From assembly GCA_000432595.1 (NCBI GenBank), contig HF996868.1, positions 62,001 to 126,000 on the forward strand: a stretch of DNA of 64,000 nucleotides. The letters run 5' to 3'. Each line of letters begins with the position of its first letter. Position 1 is the first letter of the stretch. The position numbers and the translations under genes were made by a program. Shown here piece by piece: positions 29,883 to 38,968 of this stretch. This DNA comes from Clostridium sp. CAG:710. Lineage in GTDB: Bacteria > Bacillota_I > Bacilli_A > RF39 > UBA660. Below the pieces are notes generated by a model. It was not told the origin of the DNA. It saw nothing but the letters and a program-made list of their open reading frames with translations, and did not search any database.

Positions 29883-30502
29883 TATCCTAGCACCTCCTCA
29901 ATACTTTTTAATGCTTCATCTGTGATTAATATTTTATCTGCAGCTATTAAATCTAATACATTAACTTCTCCAGATTCAATTAATGCTATATTAGCTAAGT
30001 TTCTAGAAGCTAATATAATGTTTTCATCTAATTCTTTAACAATTATTAAAGTCTTAGTGTTGTCTAATTTTAAATTAGCAAGAAGATTTTTCATATCTTT
30101 TGTTTTAGGAGTTGCAAGTTTTAACTCTTCAACAATTATCATATCAGGTGCTTTAGTTGCTAATGCACTCTTTAATGCTAATCTTCTTTCTTTACGATTC
30201 ATCTTTTTAGAATAATCTCTTGGAGTAGGTCCGAATGCAATTCCTCCACCTCTCCATTGAACAGCTCTAATAGAACCTTGTCTAGCATGACCTGTTCCTT
30301 TTTGACGCCATGGTTTTCTTCCACCGCCACTTACTTCTGCACGAGTTTTTGTACTATGAGTTCCTTGTCTTAAAGATGCTCTAGCTAAAATAATTGCATC
30401 ATATAAAACATTTTTATTAGGCTCAATAGCAAATATATTTTCACTAAGTTTTCTATCTTTAATTTTTTCGCCATTTAAATTTACAATTGCTTGTTTTACC
30501 AT
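29882..30502 (-). CDS. rplD: 50S ribosomal protein L4
   Basis: A 206-aa L4. The start at MVKQAIVNLNG is preferred: AAAGGAGG lies before it and the in-frame ATGs upstream are not spaced for it. The tunnel-lining loop (GGGRKPWRQKGTGHARQGS, macrolide contact) is normal. L4 regulates the S10 operon in enterobacteria. Here a long hairpin occupies the rplC-rplD gap. Confidence 0.96.
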   Translation of the reverse strand: MVKQAIVNLNGEKIKDRKLSENIFAIEPNKNVLYDAIILARASLRQGTHSTKTRAEVSGGGRKPWRQKGTGHARQGSIRAVQWRGGGIAFGPTPRDYSKKMNRKERRLALKSALATKAPDMIIVEELKLATPKTKDMKNLLANLKLDNTKTLIIVKELDENIILASRNLANIALIESGEVNVLDLIAADKILITDEALKSIEEVLG

Positions 30503-30516
30503 TTTATTTCCTCCTT

Positions 30517-30559
30517 TCATCACATTAATAATTTAATTATTGTTTCTTTTCTGTGATGA
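30517..30559 (-). promoter_or_regulatory. Hairpin in the rplC-rplD intergenic RNA
   Basis: Eight-base arms (TCATCACA/TGTGATGA) enclose an inner AATAATT/AATTATT stem. The structure fills the 57-nt gap exactly, from the rplC stop to the AAAGGAGG of rplD. There is no T-run, so it is not a terminator. It may be a processing, stability or translational-control element. Confidence 0.5.
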
Positions 30560-31288
30560 TTACTCTTCAGTAGTTTCAGTTACTTCTTCAGTTGCTTCTT
30601 CAACTGGTGCTGTTTCTTCAACTATTTCATAGCTGATTAATTCTTCGGCTGGATTTACTTTTTCACCTTTTTTAACTGATGTTTTGATCATAACTAAAGA
30701 TTTTTTTGGACCAGGAACGTTTCCTTTGATTAAGATAACATTGTTTTCTAAATCAACAGCAACAACTTCCAAGTTTTGAATTGTTGAGGCAACATTTCCC
30801 ATATGGCCTGGTAATTTTTTACCTTTTAATACGTGCATTGGTAACATTGTACCTAGAGAACCAACTCCTCTATGGTATTGTGATCCGTGTCCCATTGGTC
30901 CACGAGATTGATTATAACGTTTGATAACGCCTTGGAAACCTTTTCCTTTGCTTGTTCCGCTTACGTCAACGATTTCCCCTTCTTTAAAAATACTTGCATC
31001 AATTACTTGACCTAAAGTATATTCTTCAACATTTACTCCTCTGATTTCTTTTAAGAAGCGCTTAGGAGCAGTGTTAGCTTTGTTAGTATGACCGATTTTT
31101 GCTTTGTTAGAAACTTTTTCTCTAACAGTTACTGCTGCTAATTGAATAGCATTGTATCCGTCTTTTTCAACTGTTTTAATTTGAGTAATAACATTTGGTT
31201 CTACTTCAACAACAGTTACAGGAATTAGTTTTCCACTTTTAGTAAAAACTTGAGTCATTCCAACTTTTTTTCCTAAGATTCCTTTCAT
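30560..31288 (-). CDS. rplC: 50S ribosomal protein L3 with acidic C-terminal tail
   Basis: A 242-aa L3. The family core ([32 protein letters not shown]) ends near residue 210. The last ~30 residues ([19 protein letters not shown]) are Glu/Thr-rich, an acidic extension absent from most L3 proteins. The central loop that reaches the peptidyl transferase centre is normal. Confidence 0.96.
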   Translation of the reverse strand: MKGILGKKVGMTQVFTKSGKLIPVTVVEVEPNVITQIKTVEKDGYNAIQLAAVTVREKVSNKAKIGHTNKANTAPKRFLKEIRGVNVEEYTLGQVIDASIFKEGEIVDVSGTSKGKGFQGVIKRYNQSRGPMGHGSQYHRGVGSLGTMLPMHVLKGKKLPGHMGNVASTIQNLEVVAVDLENNVILIKGNVPGPKKSLVMIKTSVKKGEKVNPAEELISYEIVEETAPVEEATEEVTETTEE

Positions 31289-31306
31289 TTCTTGTTCCTC
31301 CTATAA

Positions 31307-31612
31307 TTATAATTTAATTTGAATATCTACACCACTTGGTATATCCAAATGAGCTAATGCATCAATCAACTCTTTGCTTGGATTTTTAATATCAATTAAC
31401 CTTTTGTGTGTACGCATTTCAAATTGTTCACGTGAATCTTTATACTTATGTACAGCTCTTAGAATAGTATATTTTTCAACTTCTGTTGGAAGTGGTACTG
31501 GTCCACTTATTTCACTATTCATTCTTTTTGCAGTTTCAACTATTTTTGTTGCTGCATTATCAAGTATTCTATGATCATATGCTTTTAATTTGATACGAAC
31601 TCTATTTGACAT
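31307..31612 (-). CDS. rpsJ: 30S ribosomal protein S10 (NusE)
   Basis: A 101-aa S10, which acts in the 30S head and as NusE in antitermination with NusB and Nus[31 protein letters not shown] and THKRLIDI are present. It is the first gene of the cluster, behind a ~120-nt leader with its own promoter. Confidence 0.97.
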   Translation of the reverse strand: MSNRVRIKLKAYDHRILDNAATKIVETAKRMNSEISGPVPLPTEVEKYTILRAVHKYKDSREQFEMRTHKRLIDIKNPSKELIDALAHLDIPSGVDIQIKL

Positions 31613-31767
31613 TTCATATCCTCCCTTCGCCTATATCTTAGTATAGACTTGCTCCATGTAAGTAACCCGATTCCAATTAATCAACTTAACCTGGTGTATC
31701 GGCAACCTCACACATCTAAGCCAGTCACACGTAGTAGATTATATCACAAGTATATGTAATAAATCAA
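31613..31767 (-). promoter_or_regulatory. Promoter and structured leader of the S10 cluster
   Basis: On the minus strand TTGATT (31767-31762), 18 bp, TATAAT (31743-31738). The leader of ~120 nt is richer in G+C than neighbouring gaps and forms at least one stem (GTGTG/TACAC, arms 31709-31713 and 31694-31698). It contains GATACACCAGG (31700-31690), nearly repeated in the rpsL leader. Firmicutes S10 operons are known to carry conserved leaders; I infer autogenous control by a cluster protein. Confidence 0.65.
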
Positions 31768-31806
31768 CCCTTTTTTTAAATAAAAATAAAAGAAATAATG
31801 AGTGCT

Positions 31807-33333
31807 TTACTTACTCATCATTTCTATTGCTTTTTGTAATTGATTATCGTTTGCTTCTTTACGATTTGTGTAGTATTTTGGGTCTAGCTCTAATTCTACA
31901 GTAGGAGCAATTCCTTTTCCATCTATTTCTTCTCCCTTTGTAGTTAACCAATTTTGGGTTGTATATTTTATCATTGCTCCTGTTGATAGTGTTCTTGTCT
32001 TCTGTACTTTTCCTTTACCATATGTTGTTACACCTATTACTTCTGCATTTATATTTTCTTTTAATGCTGCTGTTAAAATTTCTGAAGCTGATGCGGTTGA
32101 CTTATTTACTAAAACTGCAACCTTTAGTTTTATTGATGGATCCTTTTTGCTTTTAATTTTATCTATCTTCCCTTTTGTATCCAATTGATAAATAATATCT
32201 CCTTTTTTAACAAACATTTCTGCTATTGATGTTACGCTTGTTAAATATCCACCAGTATTGCCTCTTAAATCTAGTATTAGAGAATCTACTTTTTTATTTT
32301 CTAATTCTTTTTCTGCTTTTTCAAATTGTGCATATGTATTGTTAGCAAAAGTTGATATATTAATATAACCTATTTTTTTATCATTTTTTTCATATATTTT
32401 AGTTGTTACTGATTGTATATCAATCTTACCTCTTGTAATTTCAAATTCTTTTTCTTCTTTATCTCTTCTTATTGTTACTTTTACTTTAGTACCAGACTTT
32501 CCTTTTACTAAAGCTGATACTTCAGTTAATGTCATTCCTTTTACTGCTTTATCTCCAACTTTTATTAATGTATCATTTGCTTTTAGACCAGCTTTTTGTG
32601 CAGGACTATTTTCATATACTTTACTTATATATATTTCGCCATTTCTTCTGAATGTTATTTCTCCACCCATTCCTACATATTTGCCTTCTAATTCTTCATT
32701 TAAGGCTTCTGTTTTATCTTTATCTAAGTATTTTGAATATGGGTCATCTAAATAATCAACCATTCCTGAAATTGCCGCATTTATTAATTCTTTTTTATCA
32801 ATTTTCTCATAATACTCATTTGTAATTGATTGATATGTTTCATTAAACTCTAAAAGTTCTGCCTCAGCCATTATTTTCTTTGATGTTTTATTAATCACAT
32901 AAGAAACCTTTATTGTTAATGTAATTGAACACACCGCTGTTATTACCATTATGATTACTACTTCTAATAAATTAAATTTTGCGTTTGATTTATTTTTCTT
33001 GTTTTCTTTAACTTTTTTTGACTGTTCCTTTATTTGACTAGTAAATACTTCTTCATCTTGCTTTTTATCTATGTTATCATTTTCAATAACCTGTTCTTCT
33101 TCCTCTGGCTCCTCTTGCTTAAATACTTCTTCATCTTGTTTCTTGTCAATATTATCAAATATATTAATATCTTCTTTAAGTATGTTTTCTATGTTTGAAC
33201 TTTTATTTACGTTTTTTTTGCGTGCTACATTCTTCTTAGCATGATTATTTTTATTACTAGCTACATTTTTCTTTGTTGAATTTACTTTTTTTCGGTTGGA
33301 ATTTTTTCCCTTTTTATTATTTTCTGTTGCCAT
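31807..33333 (-). CDS. C-terminal processing peptidase (S41, CtpA/B-like)
   Basis: A 508-aa membrane-anchored serine protease. The first ~118 residues are Lys/Asn- and Glu-rich and cytoplasmic, with an exact 12-residue repeat NIDKKQDEEVF (about 61 and 87). A single helix is at 123-146. PDZ is at ~215-300, followed by the S41 core. By alignment with CtpB the catalytic set is S415 (TASASE), K440 (YGKGK) and Q444. The PDZ domain gates access to the active site. The long basic N-terminal arm is unusual for CtpA/B. It lies 10 nt after the thioredoxin-like gene, so they are co-transcribed. A weak terminator (AATGATGAGT/ACTCATTATT) overlaps the stop. Confidence 0.9.
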   Translation of the reverse strand: MATENNKKGKNSNRKKVNSTKKNVASNKNNHAKKNVARKKNVNKSSNIENILKEDINIFDNIDKKQDEEVFKQEEPEEEEQVIENDNIDKKQDEEVFTSQIKEQSKKVKENKKNKSNAKFNLLEVVIIMVITAVCSITLTIKVSYVINKTSKKIMAEAELLEFNETYQSITNEYYEKIDKKELINAAISGMVDYLDDPYSKYLDKDKTEALNEELEGKYVGMGGEITFRRNGEIYISKVYENSPAQKAGLKANDTLIKVGDKAVKGMTLTEVSALVKGKSGTKVKVTIRRDKEEKEFEITRGKIDIQSVTTKIYEKNDKKIGYINISTFANNTYAQFEKAEKELENKKVDSLILDLRGNTGGYLTSVTSIAEMFVKKGDIIYQLDTKGKIDKIKSKKDPSIKLKVAVLVNKSTASASEILTAALKENINAEVIGVTTYGKGKVQKTRTLSTGAMIKYTTQNWLTTKGEEIDGKGIAPTVELELDPKYYTNRKEANDNQLQKAIEMMSK

Positions 33334-33343
33334 TTTATACCTC

Positions 33344-33853
33344 TTATCCTAAATTTTGTGAATAATCCTTAATATCTTCTATACCAGTTACAAATTTTGT
33401 TACTTTTCCATTTTTAATTCTTATTAGAGTTGGATTTTCTACTTTTAGTTCATCTATATTTTTAGGTGTTCTATCTATATCTTCTCCATCTGCTATATAA
33501 TTAGTATTGAATTTTTTATCCAAGTCCACTTTATATGTTTTTGTAGTGTTTTCTAATACCTGAGTAATTGTTTCAAGTAAATTTGCATCATCTCCACTAA
33601 ACTCATAGAATAGTACAAAGTAGTCATCACTATTTTGTTTGAATGTTGTTTCTGCTAGAATCTCAACATATTGTATTGTTGGTTCTGTTTTCTTATCTTT
33701 CTTTAATTTGATTTCTCCAGTTAACACTGCGAATATTAAATAGATTAATACAAATACTATTATTACTCCTATTGCTATTTTTACTATTGTTGATGCCTCT
33801 GTTGAATTATTTCCTAAATTTCTTTCAATTACTTTTTTATTTTTATTTTTCAT
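33344..33853 (-). CDS. Membrane-anchored thioredoxin-fold-like protein without CxxC
   Basis: A 169-aa protein with a membrane helix at ~25-46 (IVKIAIGVIIVFVLIYLIFAVL) and an extracellular domain patterned like thioredoxin (DDYFVLFYEFSGDD, YKVDLDKKFN, NPTLIRIKNGKVTKFVTGIED), with the cis-Pro-like NPTLI. It contains no cysteine, so redox chemistry is excluded; a binding or scaffold role is likelier. It is directly upstream of the CtpA-type protease, for which it could be a partner. Confidence 0.65.
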   Translation of the reverse strand: MKNKNKKVIERNLGNNSTEASTIVKIAIGVIIVFVLIYLIFAVLTGEIKLKKDKKTEPTIQYVEILAETTFKQNSDDYFVLFYEFSGDDANLLETITQVLENTTKTYKVDLDKKFNTNYIADGEDIDRTPKNIDELKVENPTLIRIKNGKVTKFVTGIEDIKDYSQNLG

Positions 33854-33889
33854 TTATATCACCTACTACTAATTCTAGCACAAAGAAAG

Positions 33890-33918
33890 ACAAAAATAAA
33901 CACAAAAGTGTTTATTTC
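33890..33918 (-). terminator. Terminator after LolA/GerS-like gene
   Basis: AAATAAACAC/GTGTTTATTT stem around a TTTT loop, then TTTTTG on the minus strand. It overlaps the lipoprotein stop codon and separates this gene from the thioredoxin-like gene. Confidence 0.8.
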
Positions 33919-35042
33919 ATAGTAGGTATTGAACTTATTGAACTTGCAATTTCAATTAACTCTATTTGACTCATAGCGTCTGATACTATGTAGTAATCTA
34001 TTCCATTACTTGACCAGGTAATTGAATTATTGGTTAATGCGCCTATTGTATCTATTAGTAAATATGGTTCCCCTAATGTTGGTACTATGCTAAATTCATC
34101 ACTTACTGAACTTGTCTCTTCTACTAATAAAAAGGGTTTTTCTCCATCAAATGTAAGGATTACTCTCTCTCCATCTGTTTTTGATACTTTTTCTTTATCT
34201 ATTAATGATGTACCTGTTGGAATATATAATGGATATATAATATCATCAATCGCACTTGATTGCTCTGTTGTTTTGTCTTTATTATTGCCTGGCGCTTTAT
34301 CATTTATATTGTTATTGTTATTATTTTCTGTAGTAGTATTCTTATCTTTAGATGTTTGGTTATTATCATTATTATCTTTTGTATTATTTTTTAGTTTATC
34401 ATCCGGATTTTCAATGTTGTCTATAATACTATTTAGGTCAAAATAATTAGAATTAAAATTGCTGTTGTAATCTATGTTATCGAATTTCATTGTCATTTGT
34501 GTTATTCCATTGTTATTTTGAACTTCTATTGTTTTTAAATTTAATTTATTATCTAGAGTTATTACTTGTTTTGATAGTTCTGTGTTGTTTGGATAATTTA
34601 CCTTTGTAGTAAATATGTAATTGCCATCTTTTTCTTCAAATTTTCTTTCTGTATCATTTTTTATGTCATTAAGTATAGATGATAATAAATATATTTGTGA
34701 ATTATTTTTTGGCCAATCACTTTGGAATTTAAAGCTTTTATTTAGAGATGGTGTAACTACATAAACTCCATCACTGTTTTTTAGAATTATTTGCTCATGA
34801 TTATTTGATTTATTAATTAAACTTACTCTGTAGTTATTATCTTTTTTATAACTTGCATCTACTGTATATTGATAAGTATCATCATTATTTGTTATCTCTA
34901 ATGTTCCTGTTACTCTATAGCTGCCCGCTTTATCGATTTTTTTCTTAAAATCTTTTATTGCATCATCCTCTCCATATTTTCCACACCCAACTAATAGAAG
35001 TGTAAAGAAAAAAATCATCAAAAATAAAATTTTCTTTTTCAT
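33912..35042 (-). CDS. LolA/GerS-like lipoprotein with second C-terminal domain
   Basis: A 376-aa lipoprotein: lipobox LVGC with Cys at ~20. Residues ~28-215 resemble the LolA/YdcC/GerS fold (FKKKIDKAGSYRVTGTLEI, then repeated long beta strands), a lipid-binding half-barrel; GerS acts in spore germination of clostridia. An Asn/Lys-rich linker (~220-265) leads to a C-terminal domain (~275-376, PLYIPTGTSL... ISSIPTMK) of the DUF4367 type. Whether this organism sporulates cannot be told here. The role is probably envelope lipid or sugar binding. Confidence 0.65.
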   Translation of the reverse strand: MKKKILFLMIFFFTLLLVGCGKYGEDDAIKDFKKKIDKAGSYRVTGTLEITNNDDTYQYTVDASYKKDNNYRVSLINKSNNHEQIILKNSDGVYVVTPSLNKSFKFQSDWPKNNSQIYLLSSILNDIKNDTERKFEEKDGNYIFTTKVNYPNNTELSKQVITLDNKLNLKTIEVQNNNGITQMTMKFDNIDYNSNFNSNYFDLNSIIDNIENPDDKLKNNTKDNNDNNQTSKDKNTTTENNNNNNINDKAPGNNKDKTTEQSSAIDDIIYPLYIPTGTSLIDKEKVSKTDGERVILTFDGEKPFLLVEETSSVSDEFSIVPTLGEPYLLIDTIGALTNNSITWSSNGIDYYIVSDAMSQIELIEIASSISSIPTMK

Positions 35043-35159
35043 ATTTCACCCCAACTTTTTATTTTCATTTAATTATATGGTTATCTTTTTTTTATATTAC
35101 CGAATAAAATAAGAATTTTTGTTTATTATAATAGTGAGTTAGTAAAAAGGAGGAAGATT

Positions 35160-35348
35160 ATGAAAACACTTCAAAGAATAGCTTTAGTTTTAACTATAAT
35201 TGGAGCATTAAATTGGGGACTTATTGGATTTTTTGATTTCAATCTAGTTACAGCTTTATTTGGTGCGAATAACGTTGTTTCAAGAATAATATATTCGTTA
35301 ATTGCTATTGCAGGTATAATTAATATTGGTCTATTTTTTGAGGACTAG
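35160..35348 (+). CDS. DUF378 family small membrane protein
   Basis: A 62-aa protein with two membrane helices and the family pattern IALVLTIIGALNWGLIGFFDFNLV. Function is unknown throughout the family. It has a good AAAGGAGG site, a TATAAT at 35127-35132 without a clear -35, and its own terminator, so it is monocistronic between two minus-strand operons. Confidence 0.88.
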   Translation: MKTLQRIALVLTIIGALNWGLIGFFDFNLVTALFGANNVVSRIIYSLIAIAGIINIGLFFED

Positions 35349-35350
35349 AA

Positions 35351-35376
35351 AAGGAAGCTCTTAGGCTTCCTTTTAT
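35351..35376. terminator. Terminator between DUF378 gene and cdaR
   Basis: AAGGAAGC/GCTTCCTT stem with a 6-nt loop and TTTTATT after it; A-rich on the other side, so it may also end the convergent cdaA-cdaR transcript. Confidence 0.82.
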
Positions 35377-36719
35377 TCTGCACTTATTCTTACTTTAACT
35401 TTCTTTGCTTTAGATGTATATGTTATTTTATTATCATTTCCAGTTACTTTTATTTCCACTTCGTGTTCTCCAACTGATAAATCTGCTAGGTCTATATATG
35501 CATTTATTTTTGATGAATCAATGTCTTTTATAACTGATTCACTACCGCTTATTATCACTGTTACACTACTATCTTCTTTACTTAATGCCTGTACCTTTAA
35601 TCCTGATGCTAAGTTAATTGAATTTATTCTTACATCAGGTATTTCTTTAGTTACAATATTATCAACTACCATATTTACGGTAATTTTAGTTGTACTCATT
35701 TCTCTTACACCAGCTGGTTTTTTTAGATTAACGTTATATTTTTTATTACCTTTTATTCCGCTTATATCTATTTGCGCAGTTACATATTCAATATCTTCTA
35801 GTGCTTGATCAGAACCATATATAGTTACTGAAGAGACATTAGATGTTAATGATTTAATTGCTTTGTTATCAAGTGAACCTTTTGTTTCAATTTTAATTGG
35901 AACTGTTTTACTAGGAGAACTTAGTTTTATGGTTGCATCTACTTTTTCTGGTACTATTTCAACATCTAGTACATTTCCTTCTTGGTCATATGCTACTAAT
36001 GGAACATCCTTCATAGTGACACTTCCAACTTTAGGATTAGTTAAATTATCAAAATCTATTAATGCTTTTACTGATGCAACTTTGGCTAGTTTATATTCTG
36101 CACCTTTTATTATTACATTATCTCTACTTAGAGTAACTGATTCAATGTTTAACTTAGTATCAAGTCTATCTTTATGTATAACATCGTATGTAAGTTCTCT
36201 GTTTGCAGACATTTTTTCATATACAACAACAGTTACTATAGATGGATCTATTTTATATTCTACAGAGGAAACTTGTTGTTTATATTTAGTTGCTACACGA
36301 TGAGTTCCGGGTTTTAAGTCTTGTAAGTCTAATGTTATTTCATCTGCAGGATATTGTTTTGCTAAATAAACATCCCATTTTCTACCAATTAAGGTTACAT
36401 CTGCAGTTTTAGGTACTCCCTCTACTACATATAATTCTTCATTGTATATAGCGCGTACTGGTTGACTATATAAAACTTCTGCTGAATTATCAACAAGTGT
36501 TGTGGTTTTTTGATCTACTGTATAAAATATTAAGAATGCTGCTATTAAGGATATTATTAATAATGATTGCTTGTTCATTAATACTCTTTCAATACCTTTT
36601 TTATTAGATTTGAAAAGGTTGCCAAATCCCATTATGAACTTTGTTATTGGAGTAATTATGTATTTATCAAAAACATCAGCTATACTTTTAAATATACTTT
36701 TTTTATTTGTCTTCTTCAT
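35373..36719 (-). CDS. cdaR: CdaR, YbbR-domain regulator of diadenylate cyclase
   Basis: About 448 aa. The start at MKKTNKKS is chosen because GAGG would abut the earlier ATG. A membrane helix at ~48-65 is followed by at least four extracellular YbbR beta domains (e.g. DNVIIKGAEYKLAKVASVKA, SSVTIYGSDQALEDIEYVTA, DSSVTVIISGSESVIKDI). CdaR binds CdaA and modulates c-di-AMP synthesis. Its start lies inside the end of cdaA, so both are made together. glmM, which follows in many Firmicutes, is absent here. Confidence 0.93.
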   Translation of the reverse strand: MKKTNKKSIFKSIADVFDKYIITPITKFIMGFGNLFKSNKKGIERVLMNKQSLLIISLIAAFLIFYTVDQKTTTLVDNSAEVLYSQPVRAIYNEELYVVEGVPKTADVTLIGRKWDVYLAKQYPADEITLDLQDLKPGTHRVATKYKQQVSSVEYKIDPSIVTVVVYEKMSANRELTYDVIHKDRLDTKLNIESVTLSRDNVIIKGAEYKLAKVASVKALIDFDNLTNPKVGSVTMKDVPLVAYDQEGNVLDVEIVPEKVDATIKLSSPSKTVPIKIETKGSLDNKAIKSLTSNVSSVTIYGSDQALEDIEYVTAQIDISGIKGNKKYNVNLKKPAGVREMSTTKITVNMVVDNIVTKEIPDVRINSINLASGLKVQALSKEDSSVTVIISGSESVIKDIDSSKINAYIDLADLSVGEHEVEIKVTGNDNKITYTSKAKKVKVRISAE

Positions 36720-37524
36720 AATTATCATCCTCTTCTACTTCTTCAATATCTTGTTTTGGTCTTAATTCATCAATTAACATCATTCTTATATCATCAATTG
36801 TAAGATTATAGAATAGTTCACCCTTTACTGCGATTGATAATCTTCCAGTTTCTTCAGATACAACAAGTGCTATTGCATCAGTTTCTTCTGCTATGCCTAA
36901 TGCCGCTCTATGTCTAGTACCTAATCTTTTATTTGTCTTTGGATTACTACTAGTTGGGAAAACTGCACCTGCACAGCTTATTTTATCACCTTGAATGATT
37001 ACACCACCATCGTGTAATGGGTTGTTAGGGAAAAATATTGATATTAGTAATTCACTAGTTATATCACCATATATCTTCTTAGCTTTTTCTATGTAATCAC
37101 GTAAGCTTACATCACGTTCTATTACTATTAAAGCTCCGATTTTCATTTTTCGTAAATATTCCATTGCTTGTACTATTTCATATACAAGTCTTTCTCTTTC
37201 ATCTACTGTAAGTACTTTATGCCTTCCTAAAAGTTGGCTTCTTCCAAGCTGCTCTAATACTGTCCTAATTTCTGGTTGAAATATTATTATTAAGGCAAGT
37301 GGCCCCCACATAATTATGTACTCTAGTAATAGTCCAATTGTTACGAAATTAAATATATCACTAATTACTTTTAGAACAATTACTATAACCACACCTTTAA
37401 ATATCAAGGTTAATTTTACACTATTTCTAATGCTTTTTAATATGTAATATAGTACTAGCCATACCAACAAAATATCTATGGTTTTGTTTAATATGGACAT
37501 AACACTTTCTAAAGTTATACTCAT
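36703..37524 (-). CDS. cdaA: Diadenylate cyclase CdaA (c-di-AMP synthase)
   Basis: A 273-aa membrane enzyme making c-di-AMP from two ATP; the product controls potassium and osmotic balance and wall integrity. Three N-terminal helices span ~12-80. The DAC domain has DGG at 172-174 and RHR at 204-206, both catalytic. The C-terminal tail is very acidic (IEEVEEDDNYEEDK). The 142-nt gap upstream (37525-37666) has a TATTATAAT -10-like sequence near murD, no clear -35, and no structure I can name. Confidence 0.96.
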   Translation of the reverse strand: MSITLESVMSILNKTIDILLVWLVLYYILKSIRNSVKLTLIFKGVVIVIVLKVISDIFNFVTIGLLLEYIIMWGPLALIIIFQPEIRTVLEQLGRSQLLGRHKVLTVDERERLVYEIVQAMEYLRKMKIGALIVIERDVSLRDYIEKAKKIYGDITSELLISIFFPNNPLHDGGVIIQGDKISCAGAVFPTSSNPKTNKRLGTRHRAALGIAEETDAIALVVSEETGRLSIAVKGELFYNLTIDDIRMMLIDELRPKQDIEEVEEDDNYEEDK

Positions 37525-37666
37525 TTTATTCCTCCATCTTCATATAGTTACTATCTTGGGCTTAATATGAAGAATAAATATTATGATTTTCACACTAAGC
37601 AAGTATCACTAACTATTCCCTCTATTCTTTTATTATAATATCACATCTTTTATTTTTTTTCTATTA

Positions 37667-38968
37667 CTATTTACCATATTCTTGAACTAATTTTTTAAAA
37701 TGTTCTCCACGCTTTTCAAAATTTAAGTAAAATCCATAACTTGCGGCCGCTGGTGACAATAGACATGTTTTGTTGTCTTTTGTGACTTTATACGACATTT
37801 TTACTGCTTCTTCCATATCTTTTACGCAAAATATATGTTTAGTTTGTGTATACTTTTCTAAGAGACATTTTATTCTTTCTTGGGTTGCTGGTAGCAAAAT
37901 TATGTTTTGAACAGAACTTGTGGATAAAAATTCAGCAAGTGGTGTATAATCTAGGCCTCTATCCATACCACCTATTATTATAGTATCAACATCATTTATA
38001 CTTTTTACAGCATTTATTACAGCTTCTTGGGCAGTTGCGATTGAATCATTATAAAACTTTATGTTTTTAAACCTTCCAACATATTCTAATCTATGTTCCA
38101 ATCCCTTGAATGTTTTAACTGCTGATAGGGCATCCTCTACTTTTACACCTAGTATATTGGTTGCCATTATTGCGGTAATAATATTTTTTTTATTATGCTC
38201 TCCAAGTAGGCTTGTTTCTATTTTAGATGTGTCTATATTTAATGGATTATCATCTATATATAATTTATGTGCTACTAAATTATCTATTTCTTCTTGTTTT
38301 ATGTATTTAAAAATATCGCCATATATTAGATAATCATTTTCATTAAGGTATTTATATATGTTCTTTTTACATCTTACATAAGCATCTATTCCTGTATAAT
38401 GATCAAGATGTTCTTCATATACATTTAATAATATCGCAATGTGTGGACTTTTTTTCACATATTCAAGTTGGTGACAAGACAGTTCATATACAAGTATTGT
38501 TTCATCTTTTAATTTGTCAATAACATTAAATGATGGTACTCCTATATTTCCAATCAAATATACATCATATCCATTATTTTTTAATATGTGGTATATAAGT
38601 GATGAGGTTGTGCTTTTACCTTTTGTTCCTGTAATACCTACTATTTTATTTGGACAAAATCTTAAGAACATATCTGTTAGAGAAGTTATTTTTTCTTTTT
38701 CTTTGTCACTAATATAATCTTTTATTATTATTCCAGGAGATTTTATTACTAAATCATAATCTTTAGTTGAATCTAAATAGTTATCCCCACAGTGTTTTTC
38801 TACATTATCTATATCTATTTCATTTTTATCAGCAATACCTAGTGATTTATATTTAATATTGTTTTCCTTTATAAAATTATATGCCGATTTTCCTTCTCTA
38901 CCGAATCCTAATATTAGGATTTTTTTATTTGTTAGAAATTCAATTATTTTATTTTTCATTTGTATCAT
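37667..38968 (-). CDS. murD: UDP-N-acetylmuramoyl-L-alanine--glutamate ligase (MurD)
   Basis: A 433-aa Mur ligase that adds glutamate to UDP-MurNAc-L-Ala. GFGREGKS near 21 begins the UDP-binding domain, the ATP loop TGTKGKST is at 113-120, and the central NDSIATAQEA block and C-terminal LLSPAAASYGFYLNFEKRGEHF are typical. Its first 20 bases overlap the end of a probable murL gene. In Xanthomonas, MurD2 paired with MurL takes L-Glu, so this enzyme may be L-Glu-specific; sequence alone does not decide. ATG at 38968 and a second three codons later are both possible. Confidence 0.93.
   Translation of the reverse strand: MIQMKNKIIEFLTNKKILILGFGREGKSAYNFIKENNIKYKSLGIADKNEIDIDNVEKHCGDNYLDSTKDYDLVIKSPGIIIKDYISDKEKEKITSLTDMFLRFCPNKIVGITGTKGKSTTSSLIYHILKNNGYDVYLIGNIGVPSFNVIDKLKDETILVYELSCHQLEYVKKSPHIAILLNVYEEHLDHYTGIDAYVRCKKNIYKYLNENDYLIYGDIFKYIKQEEIDNLVAHKLYIDDNPLNIDTSKIETSLLGEHNKKNIITAIMATNILGVKVEDALSAVKTFKGLEHRLEYVGRFKNIKFYNDSIATAQEAVINAVKSINDVDTIIIGGMDRGLDYTPLAEFLSTSSVQNIILLPATQERIKCLLEKYTQTKHIFCVKDMEEAVKMSYKVTKDNKTCLLSPAAASYGFYLNFEKRGEHFKKLVQEYGK

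Noticed and set aside
31620..31740. A tRNA or other small RNA gene upstream of rpsJ, because of the relatively G+C-rich stretch.
   Set aside because: No cloverleaf or T-loop sequence fits, and a good promoter points from it into rpsJ, so a leader is simpler.
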